DNA of 64,000 bases from Mesotaenium endlicherianum (taxonomy: Eukaryota; Streptophyta; Zygnematophyceae; Zygnematales; Mesotaeniaceae), in contig WELA01006486.1 of NCBI GenBank assembly GCA_009602735.1, positions 32,350 through 96,349 of the forward strand, written 5' to 3'. The notes beneath the pieces are model-generated. The model did not search any database. It was not told where the DNA came from and worked only from the letters and a program-made list of their open reading frames with translations. The translations under genes and the position numbers were made by a program. Shown in pieces: positions 1-11,135 of this stretch (position 1 is the first letter of the stretch; each line of letters begins with the position of its first letter).

Positions 1-2510
1 AATATTGCCCCTCTACAGGATAAGATGAAGGCATTGCCATAAGCCCTCCCCTAGTTCCTGCCCGGTAACAATTGAAGCTCTTGGAGGAATTTTACAGATG
101 TTTACAGTAAGCACGGTAATACAAAGCCACATTCTCTGCATGGAGGAGATGATGAAGAGAGCTGCTTGACACCCCCCTGCACTGCATGGCTGCAACAGCT
201 GCCGCTTTTGCCTCCACTCATGGCAGTGCCATCAGAAGCTGCCATACTCTCTCGCGGAGCGCAACACCCTTGCTGCACAATATGCCGAGGCGTCCGCCAC
301 GTTGCACGCACTGACAGCTTCACAAATTGTGGACAGGCCGCTGGTATTGCTCAAGTTACGTCATTACACGCTGGCATCTGCACCGACAACGGCTAGCTCT
401 GGAATGTGCAATCGTACCCCACCTAGAAACACATGGAGTTGAGGGGTGCAGCCTTTTAGAACGTCAAGTGGAAGGCAGTAACTGAAAGCCTCGCTGTGTG
501 GCAGGCACTCCTTTGCGATGAGGTGCTACAGAGTCAGACTGACGAAGACCCATCTGGAATGCAGACACCTCTTGCCATGCGCTCACCCTACCCCTCGGGC
601 AATCAATACCCCATTGCTTACCCAGGGCTTCCAGAACTGCAACACAGGCCCTGCAAGCAACAGCATGCTCACTCTCTGCTTGGCACAGTCATAGCAGGTG
701 CACAAAGAAAGAGGCCAGAACTTGGACCAATCCCTGGGGCACAAGCACAGGCCAGCAGACTCCAAAAAGCCGACAGTGTGGGGAGGAGGTCGGGGCTCGT
801 GATTTGGTTGCTTGCAGCCCTAAGTAGCTCTTCTTGTGGGCTGCTGCAGCAGCCCCGACACACACGCTAGTTGGCCATGATCCGTCAATGTTATATTCTT
901 CAGACTTCCTGCTCTCACACACTCCTTCATTTGGACTCCTCATCACTGAAGCATTTCGCTCAAAGCGTGGGAGCGTCTAAGAAGGGGCAGCTTTCCAAGC
1001 AGCACTACGCAAGGTGAGCACACAAAGACCTGTCCTCCTTGACCACTTGCAGATCAGCGTGCTGCTCACAGAAATCCACAGCCAAGAGAGCTGTGTGTGC
1101 ATACAAGGGCATATAGTCATGACACCAAAAAGTACCACAGCCTCGACCTGGGGGCAAGCCCGGGGATAGCGTCACTTGGCATGCATATGACCCACCACCA
1201 ATACACATTAACTTACTTCCTGCGCTTTGCCCTCCGGCAGAGCAGCGGCAAACCTGGTTGTGGGCCAGCACTCCGGAAATAGGCTACGGAGCCCGCTATT
1301 GGTGCTGCTGTGTATAAGTAGAGGCGCAGCGGCAGCTTGAGCAATAGATGTGCTTACAACTAACTAACGATGAGGATCCTTCGCGGTCGTGAACTTTAGG
1401 AGGAGCTTGGGATTCTTCTTGACAGTGTCCTGTGCATAATGAATCAGCTTGAGCCCCACCGCTTTTTTGATAATTTAAAAAGCTTTCATCAAAGAAGCCG
1501 TAAGAGAAATAAGTAAAGACACAGTGTTGATGAGATAAGTGTGTCTCATAGACAAGGAAGAAACTCAGTCAACAAGAAATGTTACCAGGCCCTTCTGTTA
1601 ATTTAGTCTGCTTCAACATAGACACTGAATGATTGACGATTATGACCATGACCACAATATGTGAAAGAGGTGGAAAAAACCTGCACCTCAGAGACATTCA
1701 TATGTCCACATTCCACCCCCTACACCTTCCCATACGTACACTAAGTGGTACAGGAATTCCATATTCAACGGCTATTTAATAACACCTGTAAAATGCACCT
1801 GGCCATCACTATCTCTTTGTCGTTACCCGGAGTTTTATGTTCCTCAAGTACTGGACTTCGCCGGACATCTTTTTTTTTTTCAGTCCTACAACATGCTGAG
1901 TCCCGACAATAACTATATCCTCTAGGAAGGGAAGCCCCCTGTACTTGAAATCTCTGACTCCGAAATCATTTTATGACATTGCCCGTCATCGTAGTTGAAA
2001 GTGGGAATTGTTCTCGACTCATTCATTGCAGGGTACGCAAAGAAGCGTTTGACGACAGATGTTTATATGACAATAGCACTCCGCACTTGACTCCAATGCC
2101 TGCATGAGCACATGCAAGCATATGAGCTCAAAGACCACTGATACAGGAGCACAATGTCGTGCAGTGTGCACCAAGGGTGCTATGAATCCAAACGCATCGA
2201 ATGATCTTGCAAGCACTTGCTAGCACGTTTGGCGCTAGGAAACTGGATCAAAGAGAAACTTTGTCCATATTTGTATAGCCCGAGGTCTTAGGAACGTAGA
2301 ACTGAGTGTCGGAGCATGTACTTGGAAGGCTCCTAGTATTAAGTCTATGAAAAGCACGGCATTTTAGAAATACAAAGAAGATCTGACATTACGCTTCAGA
2401 GGCTGATTTGAGCGTGGTCAATTCTCTAAGTAGTATCCTTGCGTGGTGAGATAGTGTGTGTCCCAGTGAAGTTCTTGGGCCGCTTATATACGCTTATCGT
2501 CTAGGTTGAA
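1..2510. other. left-edge region without a confidently called gene
   Basis: No gene is recognised here. One frame is open on the plus strand from 170 to 436 and contains a plausible alanine-rich, helix-like stretch at about 239-370 (translated start LPYSLAERN, later ASQIVDRPL). It could be the last exon or exons of a gene entering from the left. A second plus-strand open stretch at 496-870 has no recognisable motif. From 1300 to 2500 the sequence is AT-rich, with stops in all frames, and I see no gene. The first 400 bases could also be noise. Confidence 0.3.
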
Positions 2511-5500
2511 GTGAGGTGCGGAAGCTGGACGCTGACAGTTATGTTCCGGTCTCTCCACTCATTCATGGTCAATGTTTTGGGCAGAATAGCATATCCAAAG
2601 CACTCTGCGGCAATCCCTCTCCACCCTTTAACTTATCCTGTTGCTCAAGGTTTGCTGCCAGTGCTTACAGTTGGAGAAGTATTGTATTGGATTGCTCATG
2701 CTGTCCGCCTTCAGTTTTATGCAGCTGGAATTATCAAGCCAACCAGGTCAGAGCAACTTTTACTCACCCCCTCATCTTCTTTTCCGGTCACCGTGTAAGT
2801 TCTTCGTTGCGGTACACTCGGGTGGAGATGTGTTCCTTTCTGTTGCCTTCCATTATGAAGACTAACCTTCACTCGCATACTGATAAGCCAGCTCCTAGTA
2901 ACGGGCTCTTGAGGTATGACATCTCAATGGACCAAGTTTGCAGGTTTAGTGATTGTCTAACAAATTCTTGGATGGGGCTAGTCCAGCTCTCACATATAAG
3001 GCCAAGCGTGGCTGTACAAGTGGTACTCATAACGGACTAAGACCCTTCCTCCAATGGGTGAATATGTGCAGGTTACCAGTTCCTGTTGTGAGCGTTGGAA
3101 ATTTGACGTGGGGTGGCAATGGCAAGACGCCCATGGTGGAGTTCCTTGCGCACTGCTATCTTGCGGCTGGCATTACGCCACTTATCCTGACCAGGGTACC
3201 ATGTACTCGACTCCTCCAGTACATCCTTAAATATCTGCTGTATTCTTGAAGAGCTGTGATGCCTAGTGTTTGGGCCTCGAGGGAAAGTTATGCCGACACT
3301 TCTGAAACCAATGTCAAATCAACTGAACCTCATGTTTGCATTTTGGGCAGTAACTGAGTTGCTATATGATTGCTGTTAATAATCTAGCTAGTGATTAGGT
3401 TTTGGCAAGCATGCTGCTTATGCTGACGTGCACCAAGAAGTTACCTTTTTCAAATGACCTGTCAACATTCTGCTTGTATGCTTCACTGCTGGGAGTAATG
3501 TCCACTGTTCTCAGGGACGTTCAAGGTTGTTTGAAGTCTTTAATTGGAATCGGGTACTACACCGTTGAATATGGCGGTTTCCTCTGGATAGCCCTTTTTG
3601 AACAGTTGCAAATGTATATGAACAGAGAAAATATAGTTGTGAATGCAGCTTCACCTCCATTGGTCACAGCAAGGCAGGTTCTTACAGAGACAGATGTGAT
3701 GACCACGATGCACGAGCAGGGCTATGGAGGTGGCGATGAGGTGCGACTTCTTCAACAACAACTGCAATCAACGCCTGTCGCCATAGGAGTGGGTCCAGAT
3801 CGTGCACTTGCTGCACATAAGATCCTGATGAGGAGAGGTGTAGTTGGAGCGGGGAAACCATGTAGCAGCCCTCTCCCAGTGGAGTGCACGCCTCTGAGGA
3901 GAGCGCCTCCTTCTGACACATGTGGCCCCGTAGGAGTAGCCATACTCGACGATGGCATGCAGGTTAGCCCGCCTCAGTATTTATTAGGCCCATTGTTCCT
4001 TTGGTCCACGCGTGCGGCTGCCATATTGGTGCACCCTCTGTGCGACATTCAGTCAAGGAGGAGGGGTGTGGAGGGTGCCCCCCCAGTTCACCCGTTCCTG
4101 ACTATCGAGTGGCCAACTGGGGAGCGCGGTGCATGCAGAGCAGCACTTGGGCTTGACCAGGGATGTGGAGCTGGTGATGGTCAACGCCGTGACGTTGTGG
4201 GGGAACGCTCGCGTCATACCCCGTGGCCCTCTGCGGGAGCCCGTTACCAGTCTGGCGAGGGCTCACATAGTTGCGATCCACCATGCAAACCTGGTACCCA
4301 TGACACCACTCCCTCTCAGGTTCAGTTTTTCAGATTATCTTAGGGGCGAGGAGCACATGTGGTAAATAGTTTGCCAAGCCACCGCCACTATACATGCGTG
4401 AGATTGTGTTCGTCTGATGTCTAATTTGACACTGTTTTGTGTGAGCAGGTGCCGCACCAACGCCTGCAGGAAGTGCGTGCAGAGGTGTTGAGGTGGTGCC
4501 GTCCCGACGCTCTCACAGTGTGCACACAGATGCAGCCTCAGAGTCTCCGAGCGATAAGCTCAGCAGCTGCTCATTCTGCTCCAACTTCACAATCAGAGGC
4601 CAAGCGCATTGGTGCTGCTGCTTCTGCCCCCACTTGGGGCTTCACCCAGGGGCCTGCGGATTTCGTCACTGTCAGCAGTGACTGCACGCAAAGCAAGCAC
4701 TTGAGGTGCAAAAGTTTGGAGGTGGTGCGAGGGGCAGTGGTGCTATGTGTGACGGGCATTGGCTGCCCTGAGGCCTTTCAGCTAACTTTAGAGAAGGTAG
4801 GCACTGATACACGTGCCTGAAATGGGGTGGTCTTCTGGAAGCACGAAGGCGTCTGGCTTGTCACTTTGAAAGCAGCTTAATTTATGCGCGGCTAGAGAAA
4901 GCAGCTCATGTTAAAGAGCTTGTGTCTGTTGCCTGCCTTTTTGTCGTGCCTTTGAAGTAAAAGCATTGACACAGACATGTCAGCATGCAGGATTGTTAAA
5001 TGATATGAAGCGTTGGCCTGGTGTCCTGCAGCTGGGGGCATACCACGTACATTCTTTGGCCTTTGAAGATCATCATTACTTCAACCAACAGGTTGGCTAA
5101 TATTATCGTCCATGGTGTTTCGAAGGCCCCACTTTGCAGTGCTATTTCCCATTTGTATTCTGGAAGATATCACTTGCATTTGCTGTACAAGCATCAAATT
5201 GCTGCTGCAGTGAAAGGAGCGAGGAAACAGCAATTTGTGCTTTCCCTGCGAAAGCACCTCACGTATTATGCTTCATTACTTTCAAAACTCGTGCCTCAAG
5301 AAGAGCTGTGTTATTAAAGTCTGACTTTTCTAGCTTTGTGTTGTTTCAGGACCTTGTCAATATTCGAGCCAAAGTGCAGACGCTGAAGCAGCTGCATGTG
5401 GGGCGCTCTGTACTTCTTGTACTCTCTGAGAAGGTGCTCGACCTTCTCTTGCTGCATTCACCAGCTTGCTCAGCGATTTCTCTTTTTGAAAGTTTAATTG

Positions 5501-5799
5501 GCCTGAGTATTTATACCACACTCTGAGGAGCAGCAGTCATGTGTCGTAATGTACTGTTGTTGAGGGGTTGTGTCAAGTGGAGCGTCAAACTCTCTGTCAG
5601 CTGCAGCGGCATGCATTGTTATGAATTGATTGCTGATCACTTCTTTACCTTGCAGGACTATATGAGGGACACCCTCTTTCTGGAGAAGAGCCTTGTAGGG
5701 ATAAAATCGTTTGTACTTTTTTCATCCTTGCAATTAATGGAGAGTGCTGAAGTAGTAAGTCAATTAGAGAAATTAATTATCAGTATATGTCGCAAGTGA
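2511..5799 (+). CDS. lpxK: LpxK-like tetraacyldisaccharide 4'-kinase, 8 exons
   Basis: The family phosphorylates the 4' position of the lipid A disaccharide; plant homologues belong to an organellar lipid A-like pathway (family knowledge). Exons read as 2511-2746, 3072-3195, 3720-3962, 4144-4293, 4449-4796, 5032-5091, 5350-5433 and 5656-5799, all GT-AG and phase-consistent, giving 462 aa. A hydrophobic N-terminal segment (about residues 30-70) precedes the P-loop-like block VVSVGNLTWGGNGKTP (84-99). Next come GYGGGDEV (from 121), the DDGMQ-H block rebuilt across the exon 3/4 junction (197-202), VELVMVNA, PRGPLREP and a C-terminal AFEDHHYF block. The start could instead be 2541 or 2565. An AATAAA lies at 6350. 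No targeting peptide can be assigned from sequence alone. The family call is firm; the 5' end is less so. Confidence 0.9.
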
Positions 5800-8760
5800 A
5801 GCAGTCCAACTGCTACATGTTGTCACTTCCAACCAGTGGCTTGAGTCTCGTATGCTGAATCTGAGCTGGTTTAGCAGCCAAGTAAAGTTGTGGCCAAGGC
5901 ATGCTTCAGTCAATATCTTCAATATGGAGATAATACTTGATTGAAACAATTTGATACTTAATTGCGTTAAGCACCTTATGGACGTCAATCTTGGTAATTG
6001 CATAAGGCAGTACTTGTAAGCTGTGGTCAGAGTAGACTGTACAGCACTGTGACAATAACTTGTACTATAGTTGCAGGTTTCAGACACACCTGAAGATTGT
6101 GTGGGATGAACCCTCACCTTTGGACATTGACAGAATGTCTACCTGCGTTCTAGAAACCCTTGAAAGATTGCCTCAAGTACCTATGTTACATTAAGTTCCT
6201 ACCGAAGATTGTAATTTATCTAAATCTATTGGTCACGATCTTGCTATTGCACCTACCCTGTACTAGCTTGTATGTACACACTGCACAGACTATACTGATG
6301 TAGGCTACAACAAAACTGAAGCTAAGCCGGGTTCTGCCTTTTCATTGACAATAAAAAATGTTCTCGCTAATTTCCCATGCATGGGTAGTTTCGAATAGAA
6401 CACTTCTGAATTGATTGTCCCCAGCTCCCAGAAAGCTTGGAAGTACCTTCAATGAATTTGTTCAAATTCTAGACCACAATGCTTCCCATTATCTCCATTC
6501 TTGGCTAGCCTTATCCAGTACCGTTCCAAGGTGTAAGTGTAGTACATTTGGGCAGCAAGTTGCATTGCTTTCACATGGGCGGCCTTTCCTAGAGCTCCAC
6601 GAGCTGCCTCTCTACTCTCCCATATACAAGTTGCCAGGCACTCCCTTCTTTTGTTCAGCGTCCCATACCAGTACTGCAGTGAACAAACACATCATCAAAT
6701 GGTCAGACAAACAGCCTCAGTAGAATCTGTACTGTACGACATCCACCATTTGGTCTCAAATAGTCTTGTGCACATACACCAGTATTATCCCCATGTCCTA
6801 CTGTTTAGTAAGCTCAGTAGGTGGTTAGTCCAAGTTTGGCAACTGCTCGTCATGCAAGCAAGAAGTCTAGGTGCTTTAACCCATCTAGATTTACTAGACA
6901 TGACTCCTTGTAAAATATCTGGACAGAGAGCTAGGTGGACTGGACTATTACTTTCAGAAGTCCACCACCCTGGCGAGCTTCTTCATAAGCTGCAGCATCA
7001 GCTGCGTAAAGCTCCTCCGTATCGGCACTCTCTTTCCGCACTGATCTGAAGACGACTGCATACAGCAATTTTCCTTCTTCGACTTGGAGCTGCAAACGAG
7101 ATAAATCAAAATTTTGTATGCACTAAGCATGACATGGTAAAGCATGATACAAACAAGCTGTATGTGGCGGCAGAAATGAACTCCCAACTTGAAGCATATT
7201 ACGATCATATTTTTTGTGTGCTTGATTCAGCCCTTGGCGCCTCCGAGATAGTCATGAATAATTAAAGGAGCGTTGGAACTTACGCTTTCAATGATATGTT
7301 TCCATTTGAAACAATCTTCGTAAGGCGTCGTCAAGGGGTCCGTTTGTGCAAACAGGGTGGGCTCCAAGGCATCAAGATGCAAGAATGAGGTGGGAGCCTT
7401 CAGTGACTGGTCTTTAAAAACCACCATCCTGGATCCTTTTAAGGCGAGACTCGTCCGAGATAAAAGTGTCGGGTCAAGGCCCTATATATAGTACGATCTT
7501 TACTTTATTTGCTTGTTGCTTACTTATCGACTGTCAACTTCCAGAACGTAGAATAACTTACAAGAAACCTTGCGTGCTTCTGAAGTAATTGAAGCGGAGC
7601 TCAAATTTCTGGCACATGACAATCATAAGGTGGGCATCGGGGCGTTACGGGCAGTATGTTATGCAAATGAAGCTCACGAGTCGTGGGCACTGGTGAACAT
7701 AAACGGTACGCATTTGCTTTGTAGCTCAAATGGTAGCTGCTTTTTGAACTTTTCAACGAGAGATCTCAAGAGATCGGGTCTGCCGACGACCAAACACCAG
7801 AGCAAATGTGCGACTGACAGTAAAGTGATAGTTTCACGTTGACACGTGGTGCAGATGAACATGGGTACGCATACAGTCTCCGGCTCTCGAGTGCTCTCAA
7901 AACTCGATCGGCACGAGTTAGCTGCTTCGATGGGCCCCGGGTGCTCCGAGCCACTGCAACACACAGCAATCCTGTTCCGTAATTCGACGCCCGCCTCGCC
8001 ATTTACGTATGCAAGAAAAGTTTCATCGCTCTACGCCATCTCGGCTGCTCAGTGCTTACCGAGCCAAGCCGCGAGCATTACCTGCATTAAGTGCACCTGG
8101 TCGTGTATTCCTGTATTTGATTCGCGTCAAAAATGTCGGACAGCGTTGACGGTGGAAGGTGCACAATTTACGTCACGTTCAACGTTCCTATAGCACCTCC
8201 CATTCGGCATACTACTACGTTGTCATGATTCGAATTCATGACGGCACTCCAATCCCGATTTTCTAAGAGGGCACTGTGCACGAACACATGGCATGACACA
8301 AAGGTATCCAGGCAGGATAAGCAGGGCACCCATATTAAAAGCAACATGTTACACATTTTGGTCAGTCCTTGCATCGGATTGAAGGGACTGTGAGGAACCT
8401 TAAGAACTTATCTGGTCTCCTCAAGCAGGACCTCTCTAGTATCTTCACTCCGAACCATTGCTCTTCACTTGACTGTGAATCAACGTCAGAGTTTGATCTT
8501 GAAATGTAAGAGCACTTAATTTTGCGAGGGGCAGCTGTTATCATCTGTGATTGGTGTACCGAGTAGACCGTGAACGACACTCAATTGAATATAGAGGGCG
8601 CTCATTGTCGTCCGATGAAATGACTGCTGCATACGGTTGTTGTATCTTGTCAAATCATCTACCAGGAGTTTTGCATGACATCTGTAGCAAAAGTTCACAG
8701 CAGCTGGGTGCGTTAGAGGTTGCTTCGCGTACATATGTAAGTCATACTAATGCCCGCAAA
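5800..8760. other. intergenic, possibly holding 5' exons of the next gene
   Basis: After the lpxK stop there is about 550 bp of AT-rich sequence ending in an AATAAA-type motif at 6350-6355, a possible poly(A) signal. The stretch 6400-7050 has short plus-strand open frames without motifs. At 7570-7629 a short open run (SEVIEAELKFLA) ends at a GT and could be a 5' exon of the downstream gene, but it cannot be joined with confidence. A consensus GTAAGT lies at 8737. Confidence 0.3.
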
Positions 8761-8770
8761 GCCATACAAA

Positions 8771-10187
8771 GGGACTACGCTTGGAAGGAGGTGGAGACCA
8801 AGACCCTTCGAAGGCTGAAGGTAAGACTAGACTGCACTTTCTGCTGAAAACTGAGCTCACATACTGGTCAGATGCGCAGACAATGGCATTATATGATTCT
8901 TACTATGGGACTATCAGATTCGTTTGTCTCAACCAAGGGCTTGTAGAGTTTCCAAGTTATTAGAGAGTGTGTTGACAAAGTAGTGAATAAATCAGTTGTT
9001 TGCATGGTAAGGTCTCCTTCCAGCATGACATACGATGCAATGATCTCTTGCTTTGGTTAAGTTCTGCACCCACATCAGTCATGGATTCACTATTCTTCAC
9101 CGGGGCTCTTAGCTCCACATGTTTTTATTAAGTGGCCTTTGAACGGCTATTCTTGGGGGCTTCGTTGCACGGTGTTCAGCAGCCAGACAAAGGCATGTTA
9201 CAGCATTGGTTGCTGCATCAGACATCGGGCCACCCATATGTGTGAGATGTTCAAGTCACTCTGTTACATGTAGGCAGTGTGGAAGGTGGTGCGTGCAGGC
9301 ACTCCTAGAGTGAGGGGATTATGGGAGTGTTTCCTGGTTAGATGTATTGCATTTCATCAAGCTACGTAATTGTTAACATGTGGATGCATGGGCACTGTAC
9401 CACATTCGGGAAAGATAGAATGCATACTTGTCTAGGTTGCCCACAAGCCGTTACTTCGAAGTTCTATATGCAGCAGGACCACTTTCTGATTGGTGTTGAT
9501 GCGGGTGGTGTTCTGATTTTGTTATGTCACCCACAGGGAGAAAAGAGCAGACCCTTACTGGTAGTTTGCAAGCGAATGAAGGGTGAGCGTGAGAGGGAGA
9601 AAGATCAGGCCGATCCGTATGTCGTCACTGTTGTCACTCCTCCTCCTAAACATTTGGGAGTCCACTGTCTGCCCCCGGTATGTGTCACCCTATACTACTA
9701 CATCATGCCAATCCTTGGGCGTCATTCCTACCAGATCTTGTTGCTGCCTGATGTCGTCATAGTTACAACGTTATATCTGGCCTCTTTTGTCTGCGGCTTC
9801 ACTTTGTGTGGAGTGACTGAAAAGGGGGATGTATATGTGATTGTTCTACTACTGTCTTTCACATGGTTATAAGAATGCACTTGTCAGTCCTGATGCAGTA
9901 CTATTGACGATGTAGGACGATGAGACGGCAACCTCTGTTCATGAGGGGTGTGTCAATGTGCAAAGCTTGTCTTTATTCTAAAAAAGTATATGCCATGTTT
10001 CATTGTACAGAACATGCAGTGTGGAGAGACTGTAGAGGTAAAAGGTGACATGTACGTCATCTCAGGAGTAACTTACAGGTATCAGCTTAGGAAAGGCAAG
10101 TATGAACCCAGTCAAAGACGGCTGGAGGTTCAGTCCACAGGGAGGTACTTCCTAAACATGTACCTTGATAGCCTCATGAAGGCATAA
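8771..10187 (+). CDS. conserved protein of unknown function, 3' exons only
   Basis: Three exons join in phase: one starting about 8762-8771 and ending 8820 (ends KTLRRLK), 9537-9677 (starts GEKSRPLLVVCKR, ends LGVHCLPP) and 10011-10187 (starts NMQCGETVEVKGD, ends at TAA). A TACTAAT branch-point-like site at 8743-8749 supports the first acceptor. The last exon has a compact, probably beta-rich stretch with YRYQLRKGKYEP and STGRYFLNMYL, the part most likely conserved. It resembles plant proteins of unknown function that I believe are plastid-targeted, but I cannot name the family. Exons 5' of about 8760 are unresolved, so the start and any transit peptide are unknown. The gene converges on the RNF25-like gene. 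Confidence 0.6.
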
Positions 10188-11135
10188 TTGGTGTCCTGTG
10201 GGACTGGGTCCCAATCAGACCTTGTGGAAACGCCACAGTGGACTCAACATTGTAAGTGGTGCCTCTATAGACAATAGTAAATAGCTAAGACCACATTCTT
10301 TATTATATCAAGATAGTGGTATACAATAATATAGTACCGCCATTCACATTCAATTTCTCACTGAGGTATCTATTCTTTGTCGCTGATCACTTCCACACCA
10401 GCACAGGATCTAGATGAGTAAATATTGAGAAGATCAGGAAGCTTCTTCTTTAAGAGACCTTAGTGCAGCGTGAAGGAACTACTGCAATAATGTTAGATCA
10501 TGCAGTCACAATGGAATCCATTCATTCTCTTGCTAGCAAAGAGGACTGATAAGAAGTGTGAGGTTGGTTCAGAAGTTGCTAACATGCAAATTCATACATA
10601 ATCTAACAAGTGCATTGTACCTCTTGAATTGAACCATGATTGAATAGCCACTGTTATATGTAGGGTATGCCCATTTGATAGCATAGCTAAAGAACATCCT
10701 AAGCACAGGCAAAATCTGCTAGCAAGTTACTGCAGAAAATTGCTTCAGATCAGAAGAGTCAAGATCTCAGCTTCTGCCCAAACACTGTCACAAATACTGG
10801 GAGGCCTTATGTTCACACCCAGGTATAATTTCCAGCATTCAGCTTCAATGACGCACAACCAGGACATTCTCACGATGGTAAGAAGCAATGACGAATGTAG
10901 ATTGGAATATGAAGCTCAGAGGGAGGACCTTTGCCGCAGCCTATGCACCTCAAGGGGCACAACAGCCTAGCTGGGCCTCTGCAAAGGTGGACCTATGTAA
11001 GCATAGTCATCCTATATAAGCCTACCATTGAAGATGGTCTGGCAGCACAACCATCTGTATCATTGTTGCAGATTTTTGAAACACATGTACAAGTCAGTTG
11101 TAACACATGTTGACAAGTCAGTTACATCACAAACG
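10188..11135. other. convergent intergenic spacer
   Basis: This lies between the unknown-function gene (+) and the RNF25-like gene (-). It is AT-rich with no open frame of substance; a 76-codon plus-strand stretch at 10740-10970 has no motif. It probably contains both 3' UTRs. Confidence 0.4.
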
